The notes: generated by a model from the letters alone, not told the origin. A stretch of DNA of 64,000 nucleotides from Anaerorudis cellulosivorans (GCF_025943985.1 NZ_JAPCWE010000008.1:1-64000), one strand, 5' to 3'. Shown: positions 1-9,034, counted from the first letter of the stretch. A program made the numbers and translations.

Positions 1-344
1 TCACGCGTATTCCCGATGATTCGGTAATTGTACCCGATGAGGTAAAAACCTCGGTACCCGGTTCCGGACGGTATCGTTTTGTAGCCACCCGAGATGAAAA
101 CGGCCGTTATGCCATGGTTTATGTTCCGGTCGGCAGGCGGTTTACGGTAAGGATGGATGTTGTTTCGGGTAAAAAAGTAACCGCATGGTGGTATAATCCA
201 CGGAATGGTAAGGCTCATAAAATCGGGAATTTTTCGAATGAGGGAACCCGTACATTTGTTCCGCCACATTTGGGTGAAAATTCAGACTGGATACTGGTAC
301 TCGACGATTCGGCGGCCGGTTTCAAAGCTCCGGGGAAAATCTAA
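1..344 (+). CDS. C-terminal fragment of a glycoside-hydrolase-like protein (DUF4038/GH140-type, putative collagen-binding domain)
   Basis: The gene is cut by the left edge; the frame is open from base 3 and ends in TAA at 342-344. The 113 visible residues form a beta-rich domain with motifs such as [22 protein letters not shown] and DWILVLDD. These resemble the C-terminal putative collagen-binding domain that follows a DUF4038 (apiosidase-like) catalytic barrel in Bacteroidota secreted glycosidases. The family call rests on motif memory only. The catalytic domain, signal peptide and any polysaccharide-utilisation partners lie outside the window, so substrate and activity cannot be judged. A weak hairpin (TGAG at 356-359, CTCA at 376-379, then a T tract) could end the transcript. 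Confidence 0.6.
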   Translation, partial: TRIPDDSVIVPDEVKTSVPGSGRYRFVATRDENGRYAMVYVPVGRRFTVRMDVVSGKKVTAWWYNPRNGKAHKIGNFSNEGTRTFVPPHLGENSDWILVLDDSAAGFKAPGKI

Positions 345-990
345 AAAAGAGGCATTGAGTTCTTAAAATATGCAGCTCATTTTTTAGTCATTTTTAAAAT
401 TAAGACCGGATAATTTTTTGTCGGCTAAAAATGAAATAAAATATTATGACGATAGCGTTAACTACTTCCCTTTCAGCGTAAATTTCACATTCAGATGTTT
501 TCGCTTCTAACATAAATTGATCCAGTATCCAAGCAATACCAGAACTACCGAAAAGTGTAAATGTCACTGCAATGCAAGCAAAAAGTATACCTGTTGGATC
601 GAAAGAAAACGGTTTGATTAATTGGTTGGAAAGAAGTGTAAAGATAGGTGATCGGAGAGAAGAAGGGATGAGTTTTTTCTTTCTGTAGAACAACGATATA
701 TTTCGAGAAGAGACTTTTAAAGTAACCGCATGAAAAAGTAAGGTTAGACTGTGTTTTGTTGAATTTATAAAATTGAATTTTTTTCGTCGGGAAAATCAGG
801 AAATAAAAAAATACGGAAAGAGGGAAAAAGAAGAAGATAGAAAGAAGATTGAAAACAGTCAAGTGAAAAGGACAAAGAAAAATTGAATGGGGGAATTTTG
901 AATATTTTGGAAATACATCCGAAAATCACTACCTTTGAGCGTTTTTAAGCGGGTAAAATATTACGTAGAAAAGCTTAGAGAGGAATATAA
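345..990. other. Long intergenic region with purine-rich strand
   Basis: This 646-nt gap has no convincing gene. The plus strand is strongly purine-rich from about 789 to 894, with many GAAA and GAAG runs. That bias opens two minus-strand reading frames (97 and 105 residues, overlapping each other in different frames) that are low-complexity Phe/Lys/Ser-rich and not protein-like. The right end holds the promoter for parC. Otherwise I see no RNA gene or repeat. Confidence 0.6.
906..937 (+). promoter_or_regulatory. Bacteroidota-type promoter for parC
   Basis: A -33 box TTTG (906-909) and a -7 box TACCTTTG (930-937) are separated by 20 nt. This matches the TTTG / TAnnTTTG consensus of the primary sigma factor in Bacteroidota. 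The predicted transcript start lies near 944, giving a leader of about 47 nt before the ATG at 991. Confidence 0.75.
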
Positions 991-3618
991 ATGAGTATGT
1001 CTTCTGACGAAATTTTTGATGACAATTTAGATAAAGCTGCTAAAATACCGACGCGATTGGGCGACGATGCACCCATGAATCTTTCGAAAATGTACCAGAC
1101 GTGGTTTCTGGATTACGCTTCGTATGTAATCCTGGAACGTGCCGTACCGCATATCGTAGATGGACTGAAGCCGGTTCAGCGACGCATCCTGCATGCCATG
1201 AAACGCATGGACGACGGCCGATACAACAAGGTGGCCAATATCATTGGTGCCACAATGCAATATCATCCCCACGGCGATGCTTCCATTGGCGATGCTCTTG
1301 TGCAATTGGGGCAGAAAGGGTTGCTCATCGATTGTCAGGGCAATTGGGGAAATATTTTGACGGGCGACGGTGCTGCTGCGCCACGATATATCGAGGCGCG
1401 TCTTTCGAAATTTGCCCTCGAAGTGCTTTTCAATCCTAAAACTACCGAATGGAAACCGTCGTACGACGGGCGCAACAAGGAACCGGTTACGTTGCCGGTG
1501 AAGTTTCCGTTGTTGCTGGCGCAGGGCGTTGAAGGGATTGCGGTGGGCCTTTCGTCAAAAATTCTACCACACAATTTCAACGAAATCTGCGATGCGGCAG
1601 TGGCGTATCTCGAAGGTAGAGAGTTTAAGTTGTACCCCGATTTTCAAACCGGGGGCAGCATCGATGTGGAGCATTATAACGATGGCGAGCGCGGCGGATC
1701 GGTGAAAGTGAGAGCTGCTATTTCGAAGCTCGACAACAAAACGCTCGTCATTAAAGATATTCCTTACGGAAAAACCACATCTACGGTGGTAGATTCTATT
1801 CTTAAGGCCAACGACAAGGGTAAAATCAAAATAAAGAAAGTGGACGATATTACGGCCGAAAACGTGGAGATTCAGGTGCAGCTTGCTCCGGGAGTGTCGT
1901 CAGATAAAACCATCGATGCGCTTTATGCGTTCACCGATTGCGAAGTTACCATTTCTCCCAATTGCTGTGTTATCAAGGATGATAAGCCGCAGTTTCTCAC
2001 GGTTAGCGATTTGCTGCGCGATTCTGTCGATCGTACCAAAGATCTTCTTCGTCAAGAGTTGGAAATCGCAAAAGAAGAAAAACAGGAGGAATTGCTTTTT
2101 GCTTCGCTCGAAAAGATTTTCATTCAAGAGCGAATTTATAAGGATAAGGAATTCGAGAATGCTGAGGACATGGATGCGGCTGTGCTTCACGTTGATAAAC
2201 GACTCGAACCTTTCAAATCGCAGTTTCTTCGCAAAATCACTCGCGAAGATATCCTCCGCCTGATGGAAATAAAAATGGCGCGCATCCTTCGCTTCAACTC
2301 CGACAAGGCCGACGAAGTGATTGCCAAGCTGAATGAAGAAATTGCCGAAATTGACGATCACCTCAATCACCTGGTCGATTATACCATTGCCTGGTATCGA
2401 ATGCTCAAAGAGAAATACGGCAAAAGTTTTCCGCGCAAAACCACCATTCGCAGTTTTGAGAACATTGAGGCGGTGAAAGTGGCCGAAGCTAACGAAAAAC
2501 TGTATATCAACCGCGAAGAAGGGTTCATCGGAACAGGTCTGAAGAAGGATGAGTTTGTTTGCAACTGTTCCGATATCGACGACGTGATCGTTTTCTTCAA
2601 GGACGGGAAATACAAGGTGGTGAAAGTGAGTGAAAAAATGTTCGTAGGGAAAGGAATTCTTTACGCCAATGTGTTTAAGAGAAACGATAAACGAACCATC
2701 TATAATGTGGTATATCGTGACGGAAAAACGTCGCCTTATTATATCAAGCGATTTTCGGTAACAGGCGTTACACGCGATAAGGAGTACGACTTGACGCGCG
2801 GAAAACCGGGATCGCGTATCGTGTATTTCAGTGCTAATCCCAATGGAGAAGCCGAAACCATCAAAGTGATCCTGAAGCCTAAACCCCGGATGCGTATTCT
2901 GCAGTTCGAGAAAGACTTTGGCGATATTGCCATTAAAGGCCGACAGGCAATGGGGAATATGCTTACAAAGGCTGAAGTGCATCGCATTTTGCTCAAGCAA
3001 AAAGGGGTGTCGACGTTGGGCGGACGTAAAGTGTGGTTCGATCCCGATGTGTTGCGCCTCAACTACGATGGTGAAGGTACTTATCTGGGCGAGTTTCAGG
3101 GCGAAGACGAAATATTGGTTGTAACCCGAAACGGCGAGTACTATACCTGCAATTTCGATTTGAGCAACCATTTTCCGACCGATTATCTGAAAATAGAGAA
3201 ATACGACAAAAATAAAGTTTGGACAGCGGCTCTCTTTAATGCCGATCAAGGGTATGCCTATCTGAAAAGGTTTACCTTTGAACCTTCGGAGAAACCGTTG
3301 AATTTCATTGGCGATAATCCGCAATCGAAATTATACTTGCTCACCGACACGGTTTATCCGTATCTGCAGGTTGTTTTTGGCGGAAACGATGCGTTTCGCG
3401 ATCCGATGGAGATAGATGCCGATGAGTTTATTGCCGTGAAAAGTTATAAAGCCAAAGGGAAACGCTTGTCGAACTACGAAGTGGAAACAGTGAATGAGTT
3501 AGAACCCAAACGCTTTCCGGAACCCGTTAACGAGGAACAGCATTCTACAAATGTAGAGATCGATGAAGAGGATGTGTTGGACGAAATTACCGGACAGATG
3601 CGATTGTTTGACAAATAG
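991..3618 (+). CDS. parC: DNA topoisomerase IV subunit A
   Basis: This 875-residue type IIA topoisomerase subunit breaks and rejoins the gate DNA strand; with ParE it unlinks daughter chromosomes. The winged-helix/tower core is clear: the active-site Arg-Tyr pair is in the APRYIEARL motif (Tyr133), preceded by HPHGD (92-96). A long helical region (about 360-470) and a C-terminal beta-pinwheel region follow. I prefer ParC to GyrA because the N-terminus (MYQTWFLDYASYVILERAVPHIVDGLKP) and the HPHGDASIGDALV segment look like the Bacteroidota ParC branch, and no clear GyrA-box (QRRGGKG) is visible in the tail. The residue aligned with the quinolone-contact Ser after HPHGD is Ala97. parE is not adjacent. 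Confidence 0.88.
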   Translation: MSMSSDEIFDDNLDKAAKIPTRLGDDAPMNLSKMYQTWFLDYASYVILERAVPHIVDGLKPVQRRILHAMKRMDDGRYNKVANIIGATMQYHPHGDASIGDALVQLGQKGLLIDCQGNWGNILTGDGAAAPRYIEARLSKFALEVLFNPKTTEWKPSYDGRNKEPVTLPVKFPLLLAQGVEGIAVGLSSKILPHNFNEICDAAVAYLEGREFKLYPDFQTGGSIDVEHYNDGERGGSVKVRAAISKLDNKTLVIKDIPYGKTTSTVVDSILKANDKGKIKIKKVDDITAENVEIQVQLAPGVSSDKTIDALYAFTDCEVTISPNCCVIKDDKPQFLTVSDLLRDSVDRTKDLLRQELEIAKEEKQEELLFASLEKIFIQERIYKDKEFENAEDMDAAVLHVDKRLEPFKSQFLRKITREDILRLMEIKMARILRFNSDKADEVIAKLNEEIAEIDDHLNHLVDYTIAWYRMLKEKYGKSFPRKTTIRSFENIEAVKVAEANEKLYINREEGFIGTGLKKDEFVCNCSDIDDVIVFFKDGKYKVVKVSEKMFVGKGILYANVFKRNDKRTIYNVVYRDGKTSPYYIKRFSVTGVTRDKEYDLTRGKPGSRIVYFSANPNGEAETIKVILKPKPRMRILQFEKDFGDIAIKGRQAMGNMLTKAEVHRILLKQKGVSTLGGRKVWFDPDVLRLNYDGEGTYLGEFQGEDEILVVTRNGEYYTCNFDLSNHFPTDYLKIEKYDKNKVWTAALFNADQGYAYLKRFTFEPSEKPLNFIGDNPQSKLYLLTDTVYPYLQVVFGGNDAFRDPMEIDADEFIAVKSYKAKGKRLSNYEVETVNELEPKRFPEPVNEEQHSTNVEIDEEDVLDEITGQMRLFDK

Positions 3619-3663
3619 GGAGAAAAGGAACGATTTTGTTTACCCCATATCAAAAAAAGGCGT

Positions 3664-4566
3664 ATGATAAAGAAATTATCTCTTACTCTTTTTCTGCTGA
3701 CGGTGATTTCCGCCGGCGGTTTTTCGCAGGAAATACCGATGTTGCAGGAAATGACGGATTCGGTTTCACAGAAAAAGCCCTGTTCGGTATTGTCAGAATT
3801 GAAACCCGTGAATCGAGCAACATTATTAGGCGTCGGAAAAGGGTTCCTCACCGATACGTATCTTTCTCCCTTGGAATATGACGGATTGACTTTTTCTCTC
3901 CTGCATGAACGACTGAAAGGGACTTCTTTTTTTAACGAGAAATTGCTGCTGCAGCATCAGTTCCAGATTCAGATTGCGAGCACCGATAATCCAACCAAAA
4001 CGGGATCGTCGTATTACGGAAATCTTTATTACGAACTAAACGGTTTTTATCCGTTGGTGGAAACCAACCGTTTTAGGTGGTATGGTGGTGCCGGTTGGAA
4101 TGCCGAGTTGGGTGGTATTTACAACGAACGCAATTCCAACAATCCCGGATCATTGAAAGTATCCACCAACCTCAATCTCGCCACAATGGCACTGTTCGAC
4201 TGGCGTATGTTTACTTTCCGTTGGCAGTTGAGTACTCCTATTGCGGGACTGTTTTTTTCTCCCGAATACGGACAATCGTATTACGAAATGTTTACGTTGG
4301 GAAACGACGACGGTACTGCAATTTTCGGTTCGTTACATAATCAACGGGCCATTCGCAACTATTTTACGGTGGATTTTCCTGTTGGAAATGTAACTATTCG
4401 TACCGGTTACCTTGGAAATTATTACTATACCGATGTAAACCATATCGTTACCAAAATCTTATCGCATCAGTTTATGATCGGGTTTGCCGTTGAATCGCTG
4501 AATGTCGGAGGAAAACGCCTAAAGCAAAACCGTTGGCTGCATAGTGTCTATTACAACGAACCCTAA
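3664..4566 (+). CDS. Secreted DUF3316-like protein, probably outer-membrane associated
   Basis: The 300-residue product starts with a clear signal peptide (MIKKLSLTLFLLTVISAGGFSQ, cleavage near residue 22). The rest is rich in alternating aromatic/polar segments (YYGNLYYELNGFYPL, RWYGGAGWNAELGG, VTIRTGYLGNYYY), as in a small outer-membrane beta-barrel. The LGVGKGFLTDTYLSPLEYDG segment recalls the DUF3316 family of Bacteroidales, whose function is unknown. It begins 45 nt after parC and its 3' end overlaps or abuts menA, so it may be co-transcribed with both. The last residues end in a conserved-looking HSVYYNEP. Barrel topology is an inference; family membership is from memory of the motif. 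Confidence 0.6.
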   Translation: MIKKLSLTLFLLTVISAGGFSQEIPMLQEMTDSVSQKKPCSVLSELKPVNRATLLGVGKGFLTDTYLSPLEYDGLTFSLLHERLKGTSFFNEKLLLQHQFQIQIASTDNPTKTGSSYYGNLYYELNGFYPLVETNRFRWYGGAGWNAELGGIYNERNSNNPGSLKVSTNLNLATMALFDWRMFTFRWQLSTPIAGLFFSPEYGQSYYEMFTLGNDDGTAIFGSLHNQRAIRNYFTVDFPVGNVTIRTGYLGNYYYTDVNHIVTKILSHQFMIGFAVESLNVGGKRLKQNRWLHSVYYNEP

Positions 4567-4579
4567 TGTTTTTTCGACA

Positions 4580-5482
4580 ATGGCTTCTGTAAAGGATTGG
4601 ATATTGGCTTTTAGGTTGCGTACGCTTTTTTTGGCAGCATCAACGGTGATATTGGGAAGCGGTTTAGCCCTGCACGAGGGAATGTTTTCCCTAGCAACCT
4701 TTGCTCTTGCACTGGTTTTAGCCCTTTCGGCTCAGATATTGTCCAATCTTGCAAACGACCTCGGGGACTACCAAAAGGGAACGGATATAACGGGAAATCG
4801 TAAAGGTCCCGTTCGTGCCGTACAAAGTGGACGTATTACCGCAGAACAGATGAAGCGGGGCGTAGCGATCGTGGCAGTGTGGGTTGCTGTTGTCGGGTTG
4901 GTCCTTGTTTTAAGTACCGCCACAATGATCGGTTGGAAATCTGTGGCAATTATGCTTGTGGTGGGACTGTCGTGCATTTTGGCGGCTGTGGGTTACACGT
5001 TGGGAAAACATGCTTACGGATACAGAGGGTGGGGCGATTTTTTCGCTTTTTTGTTTTTTGGTCCCGTTCCTGTTATTGGTACTTATTTTTTACACGTACA
5101 TTCATTCGATTTTGAGCCTGTGCTTCCGTCGATCGGTTCAGGATTGATCAGTGCGATGATTTTGAATATAAACAATATGCGCGATATTGACAATGATCGT
5201 GCAGCGGGCAAAGTAACTCTTGCGGCCAAGTTGGGACTGCAAAATGCCAAAATTTACCATACGTTGCTCACGTGTCTGATGTGTGCGTGTTTTTTCACAT
5301 ACAGTCTTTTGTATGCCTCAACGCCGTGGTATAGGTATTTATATGTGCTTGTGTTTGTGTTTCCCCTGAAGATATTGGCAGAAATTTATCAAAAAAGTGG
5401 GAAGGATTTGGATCCCTATTTAAAGCAAACCTCCTTGTTCAGCTTTTTGTTGGCCATCGTTTTTACGCTTTGCATCAATTGA
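4580..5482 (+). CDS. menA: 1,4-dihydroxy-2-naphthoate polyprenyltransferase
   Basis: An integral-membrane UbiA-family prenyltransferase that joins a polyprenyl diphosphate to 1,4-dihydroxy-2-naphthoate in menaquinone synthesis. Both Asp-rich, Mg-diphosphate-binding motifs are present: NDLGDYQKGTD early, followed by GNRKGPVRAVQSG, and NNMRDIDNDRAAGK in the middle. About eight or nine hydrophobic segments are visible. I start at the ATG at 4580, giving MASVKDWILAFRLRTL, the usual MenA beginning. An upstream in-frame ATG at 4544 would overlap the previous gene by 23 nt and add 12 residues with no family match. Other men genes are not nearby. Confidence 0.85.
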   Translation: MASVKDWILAFRLRTLFLAASTVILGSGLALHEGMFSLATFALALVLALSAQILSNLANDLGDYQKGTDITGNRKGPVRAVQSGRITAEQMKRGVAIVAVWVAVVGLVLVLSTATMIGWKSVAIMLVVGLSCILAAVGYTLGKHAYGYRGWGDFFAFLFFGPVPVIGTYFLHVHSFDFEPVLPSIGSGLISAMILNINNMRDIDNDRAAGKVTLAAKLGLQNAKIYHTLLTCLMCACFFTYSLLYASTPWYRYLYVLVFVFPLKILAEIYQKSGKDLDPYLKQTSLFSFLLAIVFTLCIN

Positions 5483-5679
5483 ATTTTGAAAGGCAAATGA
5501 GTGGTTCCCAGCCGCAGAAATAATTAAAAATGGAACCATTCTCAAAATGGATTACGCTAATAATGAAGGAATGAATGGAGCTATTAAAAATAAACCCTAT
5601 ATTTGAGGCGCATTGAAAATCCAAGTTTTCATAAACAACTTTGTGAAATTTGACAATTAGATAAATAATAACACAAAAA

Positions 5680-6369
5680 ATGAAACGGCTTTTAATACAT
5701 CTGCATTATGTATTGATTCTTTTCGGGCTTTCGGGTTCAATGATTGCAAAGGCTGATATTTGGGATAATCCGAGAGTTCAGATCTATTATTCAGAGAATA
5801 AGGAATTCAAATTAATCATCACTCCAAAAAAAATTCCCGACAAATATTATCAATGGAAAAACTATAAGAATAATAAACATCCTCAGACAAAAACAATTTT
5901 ACGAAAAAAGCTGAAATTTATGCAGAGTATTTCACCTAAAGACACGATTTTAATTCCTTGCATGGCGGAATTGTATCAAATAAAAGGAACTGATAGTATT
6001 TTGTTGTGGAAAAATAAATTGCTGAATGATATTTGTCCTGTCTATGCGATAGTATCAAATAATGGCTCTTCGGTTGCAACATTTGATAATTGGTATTCAA
6101 CCGGATATGGTGTCAATGTATTTGTGATATATAATGCGGAAGGAGAGGCGAAAAGGACATATAAACTTGAAGAAATAAGTCCTTTTCCTCTGAATGACTA
6201 TTCTTTGTCAATTTCATCTATATACTGGAGAAAGAATGCTCGATTTATTGACAATGAAAGGATTAGTATTGAATTTGCAACGGAGAATAACGAAATCAAG
6301 AAAAGAATATATAACACAAAAAAATTATCATTTGAAGAATACCTACCTTGTAATCACGACATAATATAG
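5680..6369 (+). CDS. Secreted protein of unknown function
   Basis: 229 residues with a signal peptide (MKRLLIHLHYVLILFGLSG..., cleavage near residue 25 after AKA). The mature part has a conserved-looking core with AIVSNNGSSVATFDNWYSTGYG followed by a short beta-rich stretch ending in SISSIYWRKN. I do not recognise a named domain. The gene is visibly more AT-rich than its neighbours (AAT, AAA and ATA codons dominate) and is preceded by a 197-nt AT-rich gap. The next gene, 79 nt downstream, has the same composition, so the two probably entered or evolved together. A Thr/Asn/Lys-rich periplasmic or surface role is likely; a function should not be inferred. Confidence 0.6.
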   Translation: MKRLLIHLHYVLILFGLSGSMIAKADIWDNPRVQIYYSENKEFKLIITPKKIPDKYYQWKNYKNNKHPQTKTILRKKLKFMQSISPKDTILIPCMAELYQIKGTDSILLWKNKLLNDICPVYAIVSNNGSSVATFDNWYSTGYGVNVFVIYNAEGEAKRTYKLEEISPFPLNDYSLSISSIYWRKNARFIDNERISIEFATENNEIKKRIYNTKKLSFEEYLPCNHDII

Positions 6370-6448
6370 CTTCATGCAATCCCCGAGATTTCGGACCATC
6401 GACCATTAAAGGGAAAACCTAAGAACGGCAAATACAACAGATAAAAAT

Positions 6449-7051
6449 ATGAAAGTTCGATTGATTAGAAAAGAAGAATTTAGGAGTTATTTTTTACCGG
6501 TTATTTTTTATGGACCAATATTAGGATTGATAATTTTCCTTGTGATGCGTGTGGATAATACTATGCAAATTTCTGCGATTAAGGGTTTTTCTTTGGGGAT
6601 AGTCATAGTTTTTGGTCTTCAACTGTTGGGTTTTATTATTATGGAAATATTTGTACGAGGAAATCAAATAAAAAAGCTACAGAAAGAGAACTTCAAAATA
6701 CTTGAACAATGTGGAATTCAGTTGTGTGACGATTTAGTATTTAGAGGAAATTATAAAGGATATCGGATTGATATTTATCCATATGAAGTGATTGTTAAAA
6801 AACGAAAACAACTGCATTTCACAATAAAATCATATTATAATTATCCGGATAGTCTAGTCAATGAGAGCTCAAAATTGAATTATGATCAAATGAATTGTAA
6901 TACGTATGATATAGGAACAATTAATTTCAATAGGAACATTGTTTCAATAGTGCCAACTGATGGGAATAATCCTGATTTTAAATCTTTAATAGACTTCTTG
7001 ATTTATAAATTGCAAGAATTAGAATTGACTCCGTTTGACTTTAAAACATAA
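6449..7051 (+). CDS. Membrane protein of unknown function with two N-terminal transmembrane helices
   Basis: 200 residues. Two hydrophobic segments (about 14-33 and 44-66) are followed by a soluble domain of about 130 residues that starts with a short charged helix (QIKKLQKENFKILEQCG) and a beta-rich part (YKGYRIDIYPYEVIVKKRKQLHFTIKSYY). No known domain is recognised. Codon use is AT-rich like the gene before it, and unlike menA and the lyase gene on either side. The membrane topology suggests that the soluble domain faces the cytoplasm, but that is a guess from charge. Confidence 0.6.
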   Translation: MKVRLIRKEEFRSYFLPVIFYGPILGLIIFLVMRVDNTMQISAIKGFSLGIVIVFGLQLLGFIIMEIFVRGNQIKKLQKENFKILEQCGIQLCDDLVFRGNYKGYRIDIYPYEVIVKKRKQLHFTIKSYYNYPDSLVNESSKLNYDQMNCNTYDIGTINFNRNIVSIVPTDGNNPDFKSLIDFLIYKLQELELTPFDFKT

Positions 7052-7105
7052 AGGGTTTCCATCTCACTTCAATTTTTTCGTGTACCGTGAACAAAATATA
7101 ATCGC

Positions 7106-7113
7106 TATCTTTG
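7106..7113 (+). promoter_or_regulatory. Candidate -7 promoter element for the C-S lyase gene
   Basis: TATCTTTG fits the Bacteroidota -7 box exactly. No good TTTG is found 18-21 nt upstream, so either an activator is needed or the match is fortuitous. The leader to the ATG at 7226 would be about 105 nt. Confidence 0.4.
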
Positions 7114-7225
7114 AAACAAAAAATTTACTTTGGAGCGAACATTTCCATTGTAAAGGATTATTCTAAGATTGTGAACAGTAAAAGAGGAAATTTACAAATT
7201 GGAAATTTTATTAGAAAAGAAAAGA

Positions 7226-8398
7226 ATGAAATACAATTTTGATGAAGTGATCGACAGGAGGAATACCTCTTGTGTGAAATTTGATGCGGTTTCGGAACGT
7301 TTGGGAAGAAACGATTTCATCCCGCTATGGGTTGCCGATATGGATTTTCTTTCTCCTCCTTGCGTTATCGAAGCATTGAAAAAACGGGTCGAACATGGTA
7401 TTTTCGGTTATACTTTTCCGTCGCCGGAGTATTATCGTTCGATTATCGATTGGTTGAAGAAAAGGCATCATTTGACAGTAAAGAAAGAATATCTTACCTT
7501 TGTGCCCGGCATAGTGAAAGGGATTGCTTTTGCCATCGACGAATTCACCGAAAAAGGAGACAAGGTGATTATTCAACCTCCTGTTTACCACCCTTTTCGG
7601 ATTGTAACGGAAGGACTGGAACGACAAGTGGTCAATAATCCGCTCGCTCTTGAAAACGGACGTTACAGAATGGATATAGACGGACTGAAAAAGGCGGTTG
7701 CGGAAAATGATTGTAAGGTGTTGATCTTATGCAATCCCCATAATCCGGGAGGGAGAATATGGTCGTCGGAGGAGCTTGCCATAATAGCCGAAATATGTTA
7801 TGATAAGGACATTTTGGTTATTTCAGATGAAATCCATGCCGATTTGGCTTTACCGGGATACCACCATACTCCGTTTGTTTCCGTATCGGAAAAGGCTGCT
7901 CAAAACAGCATCACGTTTATGGCCCCGAGCAAGACGTTTAACATTGCCGGCATCGTGAGTTCGTTTGCGGTAATTCCGAATATCGACATTCGCAAACGTT
8001 ACGTTGGGTATCTCGAAAAACGTGAACTGAATCAGGGCGATCTTTTTGCTTATACGGCGGCGCAAGCTGCCTATGAAGGTGGGGAAGAATGGCTGGATGA
8101 GCTCCTGAAGTATATTAAGGGGAATATCGATTTTGTATCGGATTTTCTGGCAACGCATATTCCGCAAATTAAACCGATGGTTCCTGAAGCATCGTTTCTG
8201 GTATGGCTCGATTGTCGGGGATTGGAATTATCGCAAAAAGAGTTGGTGAGTCTTTTTAGGGATAAAGCTCATTTGGTGTTGAACGATGGTACGATGTTTG
8301 GGAAGGAAGGTGAAGGATTCATGCGCATGAATGTAGGTTCTCCACGTGCGATAATCGAAAAAGCACTGATCAATTTAAAAAATGCCGTTAATGAATAA
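7226..8398 (+). CDS. PatB/MalY-type PLP-dependent cystathionine beta-lyase / aminotransferase
   Basis: A fold-type I PLP enzyme of 390 residues. It should cleave C-S bonds of cystathionine or cysteine (giving pyruvate, ammonia and homocysteine or sulfide) or act as a class I/II aminotransferase. Visible: PLWVADMDF near the N-terminus, typical of the MalY/PatB branch; CNPHNPGG (about 169-176), DEIHADL with the PLP-ring Asp201, the SKTFNIAG motif with the Schiff-base Lys236, and the phosphate/carboxylate Arg in GEGFMRMNVGSPR. The ATG at 7226 gives the normal N-terminus (MKYNFDEVIDRRNTSCVKFD); a TTG nine codons upstream is unlikely. The gene stands alone. MalY-like regulation cannot be judged. 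Confidence 0.85.
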   Translation: MKYNFDEVIDRRNTSCVKFDAVSERLGRNDFIPLWVADMDFLSPPCVIEALKKRVEHGIFGYTFPSPEYYRSIIDWLKKRHHLTVKKEYLTFVPGIVKGIAFAIDEFTEKGDKVIIQPPVYHPFRIVTEGLERQVVNNPLALENGRYRMDIDGLKKAVAENDCKVLILCNPHNPGGRIWSSEELAIIAEICYDKDILVISDEIHADLALPGYHHTPFVSVSEKAAQNSITFMAPSKTFNIAGIVSSFAVIPNIDIRKRYVGYLEKRELNQGDLFAYTAAQAAYEGGEEWLDELLKYIKGNIDFVSDFLATHIPQIKPMVPEASFLVWLDCRGLELSQKELVSLFRDKAHLVLNDGTMFGKEGEGFMRMNVGSPRAIIEKALINLKNAVNE

Positions 8399-8414
8399 AC
8401 CTGTGGGGTTTATT
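8394..8414 (+). terminator. Possible terminator after the C-S lyase gene
   Basis: AATAAACC (8394-8401) pairs with GGTTTATT (8407-8414) around a 5-nt loop; the stop codon lies in the left arm. The following ATTGTTC is a poor T tract, so termination strength is uncertain. Confidence 0.35.
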
Positions 8415-8482
8415 ATTGTTCTAATTAAAATAGAAACAGAAGAAATAAACTCCCAATTATAAATAATTAAATAACCGTTTCA

Positions 8483-9034
8483 ATGAAAATTTCAACAAAC
8501 AAGTATGTTACATTGACCTACGATTTACATGTAGGCGAAGGCGAAGAACGCGAATTAGTGGAGCAAGCAACCATAAAAAAACCGCTGGAATTTGTTTTTG
8601 GCACCCATGCGATGCTTGAAACATTCGAAAATTATCTTGATGGATTGGAAGAAGGCGATCGTTTTAATTTTTCACTCACTCCCGAAGAAGCTTATGGCGA
8701 ATATGACGAAGATAAAATTATCGATTTACCCAAAACCATCTTTGCAATTGACGGAAAAATTGACGAAGAGGTGTTGTTCGAAGGAAACATGATTCCAATG
8801 ATGGATGCCGACGGAAACCGACTGATGGGTTCCGTGATATCCATTGAGAATGATGTGGTGACCATGGATTTTAATCATCCGTTGGCAGGTGAAACCATGT
8901 TTTTTGAAGGTGAGGTAGTAGGAGTACGTGATGCTACACCTGAGGAAATTGCCGCTTTTTCTACAAATTGCAACTGCGGATCGGACGAGTGTGGCTGTGG
9001 TTCTGAGGGTTGTGGATCGGGATGCAATTGTTGA
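8483..9034 (+). CDS. slyD: FKBP-type peptidyl-prolyl cis-trans isomerase, SlyD-like
   Basis: A 183-residue prolyl isomerase and chaperone with an FKBP domain interrupted by an insert-in-flap domain. Seen: VTLTYDLHVGEGEE at the N-terminus, PLEFVFGTHAMLETFENYLDG, the LTPEEAYGEYDE flap edge, MDFNHPLAGETMFFEGEVVGVRDATPEE closing the FKBP fold. The C-terminal tail (about 161-183) holds seven Cys among Gly, Ser, Asn and acidic residues, with no His. In E. coli SlyD the equivalent tail is His/Cys-rich and binds Ni for hydrogenase maturation. Here a soft-metal preference (Zn, Cu) is possible but unproven. The gene is followed 67 nt later by aroC. Confidence 0.88.
   Translation: MKISTNKYVTLTYDLHVGEGEERELVEQATIKKPLEFVFGTHAMLETFENYLDGLEEGDRFNFSLTPEEAYGEYDEDKIIDLPKTIFAIDGKIDEEVLFEGNMIPMMDADGNRLMGSVISIENDVVTMDFNHPLAGETMFFEGEVVGVRDATPEEIAAFSTNCNCGSDECGCGSEGCGSGCNC

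Noticed and set aside
400-862. Two overlapping minus-strand frames (97 and 105 residues) in the first large gap
   Set aside because: They overlap in different frames and are low-complexity products of the purine-rich tract, with no promoter or ribosome signal.
1900-3324. A 474-codon minus-strand open frame opposite parC
   Set aside because: It lies wholly inside parC, which is conserved throughout. The antisense product is rich in Phe, Ile, His and has no recognisable motif; it is a by-product of parC codon use.
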